Source: Pyrenophora tritici-repentis (Eukaryota; Ascomycota; Dothideomycetes; Pleosporales; Pleosporaceae). Taken from it: 64,000 bases of DNA. Both the position numbers and the translations under genes were made by a program. Positions 10,999 to 21,370 of the stretch are shown here, piece by piece. The notes below the pieces were generated by a model. That model saw only the letters and a list, made by a program, of their open reading frames with translations, was not told the DNA's origin and made no database searches. The first letter of the stretch is position 1; each line of letters begins with the position of its first letter. The DNA lies in the NCBI RefSeq assembly GCF_003171515.1, contig NC_089393.1, positions 2,852,001-2,916,000 on the forward strand, read 5' to 3'.

Positions 10999-13900
10999 AT
11001 GTCCGAGGTATGTCGCGTGTCACCCCACCCTTGTCGGAGCTGACCTGGCGCAGTCTAGGAGTGGTTCGTCGCCAGACCGCGACGACATCAATGTATCCAA
11101 TGGTCATGCGTACGATAAGTATCATTTTCAAGAAAAGAACATCCACACACACGGCTTCGAGCTAGAGGAAGAGGAGGATGAAGATATAGACCAACTCATT
11201 GAAGACCTGGAATCACAAGATGGTGAAAATGCAGACTACGAAGAGGAAGAAGTGCAGCAGCCGGGGGGCGCCCGACTAATACCAGAGGATCTTCTCCAAA
11301 CAGACACACGCGTTGGCCTCATGTCAGCCGAGGTACTGATACGGCGGAAGAAATATGGCGAGAACAAGATGAAGGAGGAGACGACAAACAACTGGATCAA
11401 ATTCTTCATGTTCTTCGTTGGTCCCATTCAATTCGTCATGGAAGCTGCTGCAATCCTAGCAGCCGGTCTCCGAGACTGGGTTGATTTCGGTGTCATTTGC
11501 GGTTTGCTTCTCCTCAACGCTAGTGTCGGCTTCATACAAGAGTACCAGGCCGGGTCGATTGTTGAAGAGCTGAAGAAAACGCTCGCCCTCAAGGCCACTG
11601 TGTTACGTGACGGCTCTCTGATCGAAATAGAAGCAGCTGAAGTGGTACCTGGCGATATCCTACATGTCGAAGAGGGTGTCATTGTTCCGGCAGATGGACG
11701 CATCGTCACCGAGAACGCCTTTGTACAAGTCGACCAGTCATCCATTACCGGAGAGTCGTTGGCCGTTGACAAACACCGAGGAGATACATGTTATGCCTCT
11801 TCAGCAGTCAAGCGCGGCGAGGCTTTCGTCGTCATCACAGCCACGGGCGACTCGACTTTTGTTGGGCGCGCAGCCTCCCTGGTCGCCAGCGCGTCGAGCG
11901 GGCCCGGTCACTTCACACAGGTCCTCCACGATATCGGTACAATACTCTTGGTCCTTGTCATTGTGTCACTTTTGGTCGTCTGGATAAGCTCATTTTACCG
12001 CTCAAACGACATCGTCAAAATCCTCCGATTCACGCTCGCGATCACTATAGTTGGCGTACCAGTGGGCCTCCCAGCTGTTGTGACAACGACAATGGCCGTG
12101 GGTGCCGCTTATCTGGCCAAGAAGCAAGCCATTGTACAGAAGCTCTCCGCGATCGAATCACTAGCCGGCGTTGAGATACTATGCTCCGACAAGACTGGCA
12201 CCTTGACCAAGAACAAGCTTTCTTTGGCCGAGCCCTATACAGTACCTGGCGTAGATCCAGAGGATCTCATGCTCACAGCTTGCTTGGCTGCTTCCCGCAA
12301 GAAGAAAGGCATCGACGCAATCGACAAAGCCTTCCTCAAGTCCCTGAGGTACTACCCACGTGCCAAGCATGTGCTGAGCAAGTACAAGGTCATTCACTTT
12401 CATCCATTCGATCCAGTGTCCAAGAAGGTTCAAGCGGTCGTCGAGTCACCTCAAGGTGAGCGCATAACATGCGTTAAAGGTGCGCCCCTGTTTGTCCTCC
12501 GGACTGTTGAGGAAGATGGCGAAATCCCTGAACACGTCGATTTGGCCTATAAGAACAAGGTTGCAGAGTTCGCTACGCGCGGCTTTCGCTCACTTGGTGT
12601 TGCTCGCAAACGAGAGGATTCTTCGTGGGAAATCTTGGGCATCATGCCTTGCTCGGATCCACCGAGGCACGACACGTATCGTACTATCAACGAGGCTAAA
12701 TCATTGGGTCTTTCAATCAAAATGCTGACTGGCGATGCCGTTGGTATCGCTCGAGAAACATCACGCCAGCTCGGTTTGGGTAAGCGATCTGTGCCAACCA
12801 CAGCCATCATGACTGACTTTCCACATAGGCACAAACATCTTTGATGCTGAGAAGCTGGGTCTGAGCGGAGGCGGTGAAATGCCTGGCTCAGAGTTCTACG
12901 ATTTCGTTGAGGGCGCAGATGGCTTTGCCGAGGTGTTCCCCCAGCACAAATACAACGTCGTCGAAATCCTACAACAGAGAGGCTATCTCGTCGCCATGAC
13001 AGGTGACGGCGTAAATGATGCACCATCCCTCAAGAAAGCGGATACTGGCATAGCTGTGCAAGGTGCCTCCGATGCAGCTTGTTCGGCTGCAGATATTGTC
13101 TTTCTTGCTCCCGGCTTATCTGCAATCATCGACGCTTTGAAGACATCCCGGCAGATCTTCCATCGCATGTACGCTTATGTTGTATACCGCATCGCTCTAT
13201 CATTACACCTTGAGATTTTTCTGGGCCTTTGGATCGCGATACTGAACGAAAGTCTCAACCTTCAGTTGGTCGTGTTCATCGCCATTTTCGCTGACATAGG
13301 TAAGTTCTACACGAGACCGTATTGCATCAATATATGCGACATGACGATGGATCAAGTCTCTACTTGTTCACTACAATCCCCCCTAGTCTCAAAGAGGCTA
13401 CGTCTCATTCAATCATTGACTTTTCTACAGCCACGCTGGCTATCGCCTACGACAACGCACCATATAGCAAGACTCCGGTCAAGTGGAATCTCCCCAAACT
13501 TTGGGGTATGTCGATCTTGCTTGGAGTGATTCTCGCAATAGGCACTTGGATCACCATGACGACTATGCTACCTTACCTTACTGGCGAGCAACAAGGTGTA
13601 TCAGGTGGCATTGTTCAAAACCATGGCCAACGCGACCCTATCCTCTTTCTTGAGATTACCTTGACTGAGAACTGGCTCATATTCATCACTCGCGCCAACG
13701 GGCCGTTCTGGTCATCCATACCCTCATGGCAGCTCGCTGGCGCCATCCTCGTTGTCGATGTTCTCGCCACATGTTTTACTATTTTTGGGTGGTTTGTCGG
13801 AGGGAGGACAAACATTGTCGCTGTGGTTCGGGTTTGGGCCTTTTCTTTTGGCATCTTCTGCATCATGGCAGGAGTATATTATATCCTACAGGGGAGTCAG

Positions 13901-14075
13901 GGCTTTGATAACCTTATGCATGGAAAGCTTCTTAAGAGGAAGCAAAAGCAGCGGAATTTGGAAGACTTTGGTAAGTCAGATGTATACACAACATGACGAT
14001 CGCGCGCGCAATTACTGACTTTGGGCAGTTGTATCATTACAGCGAGTGTCAACACAACATGAGAAGACGACATAG
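10999..14075 (+). CDS. pma1: plasma-membrane proton-pumping P-type ATPase
   Basis: P3A-type H+-ATPase of the plasma membrane: it hydrolyses ATP to export protons and energises nutrient uptake. Five exons: 10999-11007, 11054-12779, 12829-13299, 13431-13970, 14029-14075 (930 aa). The first exon is only ATG TCC GAG. Splicing restores family sequence at every junction, for example LGLG-TNIF and FADI-ATLA, and the last exon supplies the conserved C-terminal tail [13 protein letters not shown]. Visible motifs are an acidic N-terminus, the phosphorylation site [11 protein letters not shown], the LTGDA segment, and [17 protein letters not shown] in the nucleotide-binding region, with about ten membrane helices. 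Oddities are a Cys in [10 protein letters not shown] where fungal enzymes usually have Arg, and LNESLN where LNRSLN is usual, so this may be a second isoform rather than the main pump. Confidence 0.95.
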
Positions 14076-14598
14076 TATCATCGTCCCGCACCTTTAACGT
14101 CAAAAAAGCCACTTTCTAGCATTACGCTATCGTGAATGACTGGATTCGCAGGGTATCGGTTTGGCGTTCTCTTAGTCAAGTGTTGGAATAGTGTATATAG
14201 GGTTTCAGCGCGTTCGGGGCATATGACCCTTTCTGTTGGTATCGCTAGCTTGAGCCTTGTTATGATACAGTCCCAAGGCTGATTGAATTATTAACGTTTT
14301 CCTGATTTCGGGCACATTTTGCGATGAAGTGATAGTTTTCTGATAAATCATGAGGAACCACATTCGTTATGATGTCGCTTACCAATCTTGAACCCCACCT
14401 TCCGCATTGCGGGACACGCGTATTCATACACATTACGTACTTGCTATCTAACGTGCTCCACATCCTCCTCCTGTTTAGTTGATGTTCAAGGTCATCGTAA
14501 GACTCAATTCACACATTCAACATTACTCCAAGCCTAGGCGTATTTCCTTATCCCAAATCTGCCAGTTGGATAGACGACGAACCCGAGCATTTGCGATC
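14076..14598. other. intergenic, no gene seen
   Basis: Terminator region of pma and promoter of the aldo-keto reductase. Only short overlapping frames are present. Confidence 0.5.
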
Positions 14599-15649
14599 AT
14601 GGCCAACCTCAACGTCACTATCCCGAACCTCAAGCTCAACGATGGCACGTCTATGCCAATGTTGGGCTATGGAACCGGGACGGCTTGGTTCAAGAACGGA
14701 GAAGAGAGCAAGATTGACCAAGCTACTATTGATGCCGTGAAAACAGCGACAAAGTTGGGGTACACACACCTTGATGGTGCCGAGGGTGCGTATAACAGGC
14801 ACGTGAAAGAGATCTTTCTAATCGCGACATAGTATACAAGACGGAATCCGAGCTTGGAACAGCCATTAAAGAGAGCGGAGTTCCCCGCGAGAAACTCTAT
14901 GTCACAACAAAAGTGTGGCACGGCAATATCAATGACATTGCCGGCGCGCTTAAGACAAGTCTGAAGAAGTTACAATTGGACTACGTCGACCTGTAAGATT
15001 TCCAAGATGATTGCAAATGAGAGTTTGCTGCTAATCAACAAAAAGATACCTCATCCACCACCCATGGTTCGCAAACTCGGACGCCGAGCTCCAAAAAGCT
15101 TGGGCAGACATGGAAGCCGTCCAAGCCTCCGGTCTCGCCAAATCAATCGGAGTATCAAACTACCTGCCCACCCACCTAGCCGCAACCCTCAAGACGGCCA
15201 AAGTAAAGCCCGTTTGCAACCAGATCGAACTGCACCCCTATCTCCAACGCCACGAACTCCTGGAATTCCACAAGCAGAACGGGATTGCAACAACGGCCTA
15301 CGGACCTCTGACTGCAGCAACCAAAGCAAAGCCTGGCCCACTGGACGACTACGTCGAGAAGCTGACGAAGAAGTACGCAGTGAGCGAGAACGAGATTTAC
15401 CTGAGGTGGTGCATTGATCAGGATATTGTGCCTGTGACGACGAGTGGCAAGGAGCAACGGTTGAGTGATTACTTGAGGGCGATGACGTTCAAATTGACGC
15501 CTAAAGAGATCAAGGAGATCAATGAGTTGGGGGAGCAGAAACACTTTAGAGGGTTCTGGAACGATAAGGTATGAGTTACCGAACGTATGTGTTGATTATG
15601 GGATTTTTGCTGATTCGATATCTAGTTTGCTGAGAATGATCGGTCGTAG
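14599..15649 (+). CDS. aldo-keto reductase (297 aa)
   Basis: Four exons: 14599-14785, 14833-14992, 15046-15568, 15626-15649. All junctions restore family sequence, and the last exon adds the short ending FAENDRS. The protein is a (beta/alpha)8-barrel NADPH-dependent reductase: the barrel starts at [18 protein letters not shown], the catalytic Asp lies in HLDGAE, Tyr in VYKTE, Lys in VTTKVW and His in YLIHHPW. The signature [10 protein letters not shown] and the cofactor-binding region near [13 protein letters not shown] are also present. It resembles the fungal group related to yeast Ypr1/Gcy1-like or NADPH-dependent alpha-keto amide reductases; the substrate cannot be told from sequence. The frame reading through the first intron ends early and is an artefact. 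Confidence 0.92.
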
Positions 15650-16402
15650 CTTAGGTTCTGAGAGAAAAGGGGGTTGCCACGAGTTTGAGGATGCGCATCA
15701 AGTGAGGGCGAGGAAAGTGATGGAGCGTGACGACTGAGAGTATTGCGAGGTCATACATGAACATGCTGTAGAGATATATTGAGATTGTAGCACGTCCGGT
15801 AGAGCCGCGTAGGTACATTCACTTGGTAGTCATTCTAGGCACAATATGAAAGTATGGTTTTTGTTGAGAATATCTGAGTTCAGTCCAGGGTAGAAGGTGC
15901 TTGGGAGTCACATGATATGCTGGTGTGGCAGGCACTGCTCGGTGGGCAATAACACCCACCACAACAGCCTGAGTTGGACACACTCAATACGATAGTCAAT
16001 ACAATACGTTGCAGCCACCCCGCCTTGTCCCTCCTCCCACTCGATTATCCATAGTAGTTATACTACTAGAGGGACCTTGTTCCAATAGTTTTTTTATAAG
16101 AAAAAACTTCTTGTCTTTTGCTCTTTGAGCACGAAATACGTGTACATCGACGCTAGACTCGTTTCGACTAGCTGTGGTGAGAGAGCTCTTTCCAGCTTGT
16201 GCTGAGTGGAAGGAGCGCCAAGGCGGCCCGCTCAATCTTTCGACGCGAGCTCCTCAGCAACTCAGCAACTACAATCTCGACCTGACTTATTGCTCAAACA
16301 CGCCCAACGCCAACAAAACGCGCATCTGGTTTGTTGCAGAAGCCAACGCACAAAGTCACAGCTTCGAACGACTTGAGCGTAGCAGCGCGCACCACGGCGA
16401 CA
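15650..16402. other. intergenic, no gene seen
   Basis: Region between the aldo-keto reductase and CUS1. Short frames only. A small palindrome-like TAGTTATACTACTA lies near 16055. The last 200 bases are probably the CUS1 promoter and leader. Confidence 0.5.
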
Positions 16403-18169
16403 ATGTCGGGCGCAACTGCGAAAGGCAAGAAGCAGGCGAACAAGAATGCCTATCGCCGGGCAAAGAAGAAGCAACAGCGCATCGTAGGTCTCCGACGCAT
16501 TCTACAAGCATCCATCGCACTAGACCATACTAACAAGCCGCCACAGGAGACCAAGTCGGACGTGGGCGGCTCAGCGCGCGAGAATGATTCTCCTGCGCCA
16601 GCAAAAGATGCCAGCAGCGACGCACTCGCGGTGCAGCCTGTAAATCTCACTAGCATCGACGACATCGCAAACGTGTACGACCTGGACGATCCCGCATTAG
16701 AGGAGTTCAAGAGCGTTTTCGAGAAGTTCAGGGAGCCGACCGAAGAGGAAGCGGCCACCAGGGACGAGGAGAAGGCTGAAGTGTACGTCGCCGAAGACGG
16801 CATCCCCAGCGACGAAGAGGAGGAAGAAGATGGGCAGCCCAAGCTCTCCAAGAAGAAGATGAAGCAGATGAACAAGCTATCGGTCGCGCAATTGAAGTCG
16901 ATGGTTTCCCGCCCCGAACTGGTCGAGTGGACGGATGTGTCATCGTCTGATCCCAAGCTACTAATCTCCATCAAGGGCGCTAAGAATGTCATACCCGTCC
17001 CGACTCACTGGTCGCTCAAGCGCGAGTATTTGTCGTCGAAGCGCGGTATCGAGAAGCCGCCATTTGCTCTGCCCAAGTTCATACAGGAAACAGGCATAGC
17101 AGAGATGCGAGATGCCGTCTTGGAGAAGCAGGCAGAAATGACCATGAGGCAGAAGCAGCGTGAGCGCGTCCAAGGCAAGCTCGGCAAGCTCGATATCGAC
17201 TATGCAAAACTCTATGATGCATTCTTCCGTCGCCAGACCAAGCCGGAGCTAACACGTTACGGCGAAGTCTACTACGAGGGCAAAGAGTTTGAGACAAATC
17301 TCGTCAACCTTAAGCCGGGTGAGCTGAGTGAGGAACTTCGTGAGGCACTTGGAATGACACCTGGTCAACCACCACCGTGGCTCATCAACATGCAGCGGTT
17401 CGGGCCCCCGCCGTCGTACCCCAACATGCGCGTTCCCGGTGTGAATGCTCCGATCCCACCCGGTTCTTCCTGGGGTTTCCAGCCAGGCCAGTGGGGCAAG
17501 CCTCCCACAGACGATGGTGGCAAACCACTATTTGGAGGAGATCTGTATGGAACGGCCATATTGGAGGAGCAACAGCAGCCGACACACACTGGTGAGCCCG
17601 TTGAGCGCGGCATCTGGGGAGCACTTCGAGCCGAGGGCGAAAGTGAAGACGAGGAGAGCGACGAGGAAGAAGAGGAGGAAGACGAGGATGAGGAGGGAGG
17701 TGATGTCGATCCGAGTGGCATTCAGACTTCGATGACCACGGCCTCGGCCATGCCATCTGAGATTGGAGGCGCAGAAAGCATTGCCGGAGAGTTCCAACTT
17801 CGGAAGCAGCGTAAGGGGATTGAGACTGAAGAGCCTGGAGCACCGCGGAGCGCCTATACCGTGCTCCCAGAGAAGAACATCTCGGCAACTGGCTTCTTCG
17901 GTGGTGAACATGCTTACGACCTGGACGCAGCTAGGCGCGATACGCTTGGACATTCGCAGAGGAAGCGCAAGGCCGGTGATGTGGACATATCTGTTGACGT
18001 CGACCAGCTGGCTGACAGTGACAAACTTGACAAGGATGCACTAAAGAAAGAATACGAGTCTAGGCAGAGGGCGGAGGCACAGGGACAGTGGCAGAGCATT
18101 GATCAAGATGATTTGGCCGACATGATCAACCAGGAGAGCAGAAAGCGGGCGAAAAGGGAGGGACGATGA
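16403..18169 (+). CDS. CUS1: splicing factor 3B subunit 2 (U2 snRNP)
   Basis: The homologue of yeast Cus1 / human SF3B2 (SAP145), part of the SF3b complex that anchors U2 snRNP at the branch site. The start ATG is at 16403. I predict exons 16403-16483 and 16547-18169 (567 aa): the 63-bp segment between them begins GTAGGT, contains a perfect TACTAAC branch site and ends CCACAG, yet is itself open in frame. Domains are a basic Lys-rich N-terminus, a conserved central SF3B2 core at about residues 150-265 (LVEWTDVSSSDPKLLISIKG), the PSP proline-rich domain at about 262-320 (ending around PPPSYPNMRVPGVNAPIPPG), a Glu/Asp run at about 390-413, and a charged C-terminus. It is a nuclear, essential housekeeping gene. 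Confidence 0.93.
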   Translation: MSGATAKGKKQANKNAYRRAKKKQQRIVGLRRILQASIALDHTNKPPQETKSDVGGSARENDSPAPAKDASSDALAVQPVNLTSIDDIANVYDLDDPALEEFKSVFEKFREPTEEEAATRDEEKAEVYVAEDGIPSDEEEEEDGQPKLSKKKMKQMNKLSVAQLKSMVSRPELVEWTDVSSSDPKLLISIKGAKNVIPVPTHWSLKREYLSSKRGIEKPPFALPKFIQETGIAEMRDAVLEKQAEMTMRQKQRERVQGKLGKLDIDYAKLYDAFFRRQTKPELTRYGEVYYEGKEFETNLVNLKPGELSEELREALGMTPGQPPPWLINMQRFGPPPSYPNMRVPGVNAPIPPGSSWGFQPGQWGKPPTDDGGKPLFGGDLYGTAILEEQQQPTHTGEPVERGIWGALRAEGESEDEESDEEEEEEDEDEEGGDVDPSGIQTSMTTASAMPSEIGGAESIAGEFQLRKQRKGIETEEPGAPRSAYTVLPEKNISATGFFGGEHAYDLDAARRDTLGHSQRKRKAGDVDISVDVDQLADSDKLDKDALKKEYESRQRAEAQGQWQSIDQDDLADMINQESRKRAKREGR

Positions 18170-18992
18170 GCAAAAGACGTTGCGCTAGGTGTATGATTAA
18201 GAGTCCGCAGAGGACATGGGTTTTGTACAAAAGATTTGGTTTACTTTCGAGCGCTCCAAGGGCGGGCCGGCGTCACGGATGCCAAGGGTCAGTAGGGCTT
18301 CGGCATATTCAGCATTGGGACACGGCGTTATATGCGGTAGCCAAGGTTACCGCAGATGAAGATAGTCAAGATCAAGAAATCAGTTTTCAAGGGCAAAATG
18401 AGTGGACAGGAATAATGTTTTGACTGTGGAGACGGTAGCATCCCGTACTTGGCCGCAACGGACGCCACGATGACGCAAACGGCAATGCAAAGGTTGTCAA
18501 AGAAAGCTGCCCTGGATGGTGAGTCGAAAGCTAATTTTTAGGAAACAAGGCATAGTAGATGTTTAAGATTGGATTGAAGTTGAGAAGACTGATGGCTTTG
18601 AGGCTGGCTGAAGTGACAGGAGCAAATGGAAATGGGACACAAGATGTGCTGACTGAGGCTCCGAGACCAATGCGGCCATGCGCAAACAATACGGGGCGCT
18701 AAGCTAACTACTGGCTGTTTGCATGGTTCGATTGTTTGGAAGAAGGGCTCAGGCCGTGCATACATATGTGTGCACCGCAATCATCCCATGGCACGTGACG
18801 GCAAACGCGTCCAGTGGCAGCGGGCTTGGCTCTGAACTTCACTTTTTGCAGAACCAACACACGACACCACGCGCTCAACACCGTCAACCTCTCGACCGTC
18901 GCATTGTCAACTACAAATTCACCACGATTGTCTGTATTTTATCGGCTAAAACTTGGTAGAGACGACAGGTCAAATATATTACTATTGCAAAG
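18170..18992. other. intergenic, no gene seen
   Basis: Region between CUS1 and the RS-rich gene. Short overlapping frames on both strands, none with family resemblance. The right part is the promoter and leader of the RS-rich gene. Confidence 0.5.
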
Positions 18993-20746
18993 ATGGACAG
19001 GGATCGCGAGCGAGACAGAGACCGAAGGTTTGTCCGCCCTAAATTGTCGCATGCACTCTGATAGGCACATTTCGCTGTTGTGCATGTGGAACTCAATGCA
19101 GTTACTTACAATATTGCAGAGACGACAGGTACTCGAACACATACCGTCCGCGTTCGCCTGGCCTTCGCCCACGCTCGCCTCCACGCGGAGACAGCTACCG
19201 TGCTCGCTCGCCCCCTCCCCGCCGCGGTTCGCCGCCTCCTCGCCGTGGATCACCTATCCGACGCGGTATAGCATCTGCTGATACATATGTTCCTGGTGGT
19301 CGCTCTTCTCGTCCTCGTAGCCGATCGCCTGCATTTCGAAGACGATCTCGTAGCCCACGTCGCGATGACAACTGGAGGGCACGTCCTCGATCGCCTCCTC
19401 GCCGAGCATTCTCACCTCGGCGCGATGACTACAGGAGCGAGAGAGCAAGGTCTCCTCCACGAAGGGACCGAGACCGAGATCAGTACGATTCGTACACGCG
19501 CTCTCCACGTCCCCGCGAGAGGTCTCCACTGCCCAGGGAGCGCGATGTGTCACCTGCTAGAAGCCGAGGAGTGCGCTCTCCTGTTCGTCCCAGTCGGTAT
19601 GAAGAACCCCGCTCGCGAGTCAATAGGTGAGCACCAAATTATCAGTGATAATGCTTAGATTACTGACACGTTCATAGCCCTCCTCGCCGCTACTCTCCTG
19701 TCCGCGACTATAGGCGCCGTTCGCCTTCCCCGAGGCGCGAGCGTGTCGACCCATACACAGCAGATACCTGGAGAAGTCGCAGGTCGCCTTCCCCTATACG
19801 ACCCACGTACCCTTCAAATGAAGCATCGGGCAGAGACTCGGCTGCAACCTCGCGTCGCTCCTCACCGCCGCCTATCCACCCCAGCCGAGCTGCACTTGTA
19901 GAGGACAGGCCCGTCAGGGAACCCGCGTCGGCGCCGAGATCACCGTATCGTGAGCGCATCCCCGATAGGAGCCGAGACTTCAGTCGTGAGCGGGAGCGGT
20001 CACCTCCACGCCGTAGGGATAGTCCCCCCACTGGACCACGCGTTGATAGGGACTTCGCGCCTCCCACTGGGCCATCTTCTTCCTACCGCAACGGAGACAG
20101 CAACTTTGCTAGGGCGCCGCCGACAGGGCCTTCCAGTCGGAGCTATCCCTCCCCTGCCATTTCCCCACCAGTCGGCCCATCTAACTCAACACCACAACCG
20201 CCCACGTTCCCCCGAGGAAATAACCCCGTTTTAGCAGCGCCAACGCGGCCGCGTGGTGGAGGCCGAGGTTTCGGCGGCTATGAAGGACGAGGAGATTTCT
20301 CTAGTCCACCTTCACGTCGAGGTTCTTGGGCGTCAGGACCGCGAGGAGGCTACTACGGCGGCGCACCGTCCGGACCCAGGGGATCCAGCAGTGGCCCTGG
20401 AGGACCAGCACCTTTTGCTGCTTCATTCCGTGGCTCCAACAACTCTACGGCTACAACGTATCCCCGTACCATGCGCTTCCGCGATCATCTCGCTGATCTC
20501 CCCAAGGAGATCCCTGGTGGCCAAAAAGCTCCTGAGATGTATGACAAGAGCAAGATCTTGAAGCTCGAGGCCGAAGCGCAGAAGTTGAGAGAGATGATTG
20601 ATAGGAAGGAAGATGCGAAGAGGCAAAAGCTGAAAGAGTGGGACAATCTTGAGCGTGAAGCTGAGACAGCCCAACTGCGAGTTGATTTAGCCGAGAGTTC
20701 TCTGAGGGGCTTGAACGGTGAGGCCGATGTTAGTGATGCTTTCTAG
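18993..20746 (+). CDS. Arg/Ser-rich nuclear protein with C-terminal coiled coil
   Basis: Three exons: 18993-19027, 19120-19626, 19678-20746 (536 aa). The gene is easily missed because the RS region has almost no methionine. The N-terminus is alternating Arg/Asp (MDRDRERDRDRR), followed by about 330 residues of RS, SP and RRD repeats, repeated PPTGP units, and a Gly-rich RGG-like part (PRGGGRGFGGYEGRG) at about residues 390-440. The last 90 residues are a distinct charged coiled coil starting near FRDHLADLPKEIPGG and ending ADVSDAF. RS and RGG regions are typical of pre-mRNA splicing and RNA-binding proteins that work in the nucleus, and CUS1 upstream is another splicing factor. I see no RRM domain and cannot name an orthologue. 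Confidence 0.85.
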
Positions 20747-21370
20747 TAGATGGGCAACACAAAATCATGGCGGCTCTAGCTGGTATCTATCGGATCGAAG
20801 ACTGGGCGAATTTGGGTCGATGACTGGATGGTGTACGATATGGTACCCTTTTTGGGGGGTTGGAGGATCAGGTCTATATTGGCGTCTCAAACAGTGCTTC
20901 TTGGTAATAGCACGTTGGGCGGGTGTTCAGTGGCTTGTAATGGTAGTGATGCAGGATTTCGTCTTCTGAAGATGATATATGCCCTCGTTCGAATGAAAGC
21001 TGATATAACATGATTTGTATTGATACTACATAATGAATGTGATACTAGTCAAAGTTGCCCTCGACGGTAGATTACCTCATACAATCACATCAAAATACTA
21101 GCCTTCTCACATACCTTTCAGGTATACACGCGAAAACCCCATCTACATCTGTACGTCAATGTATCACTGAAGCACTCTATGGTGCAGTTGTCCACATGGT
21201 TTGGTGGTCACTCACCCGCGGTAGGGAACACGATCTACTGCGGATTACCGATTGGCCAGTATTCGTTCTCCACTTGCATGACTCGCCAAACGCCAAATTG
21301 TTGCGGCCGCTCTTACTGACTTACCTGCCCGCTACTTCCACTTTCGCTCAACTACTTTACTGTCGCAGCC
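20747..21370. other. intergenic, no gene seen
   Basis: Region between the RS-rich gene and RPC2; only short frames with no resemblance to known proteins. Confidence 0.5.
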
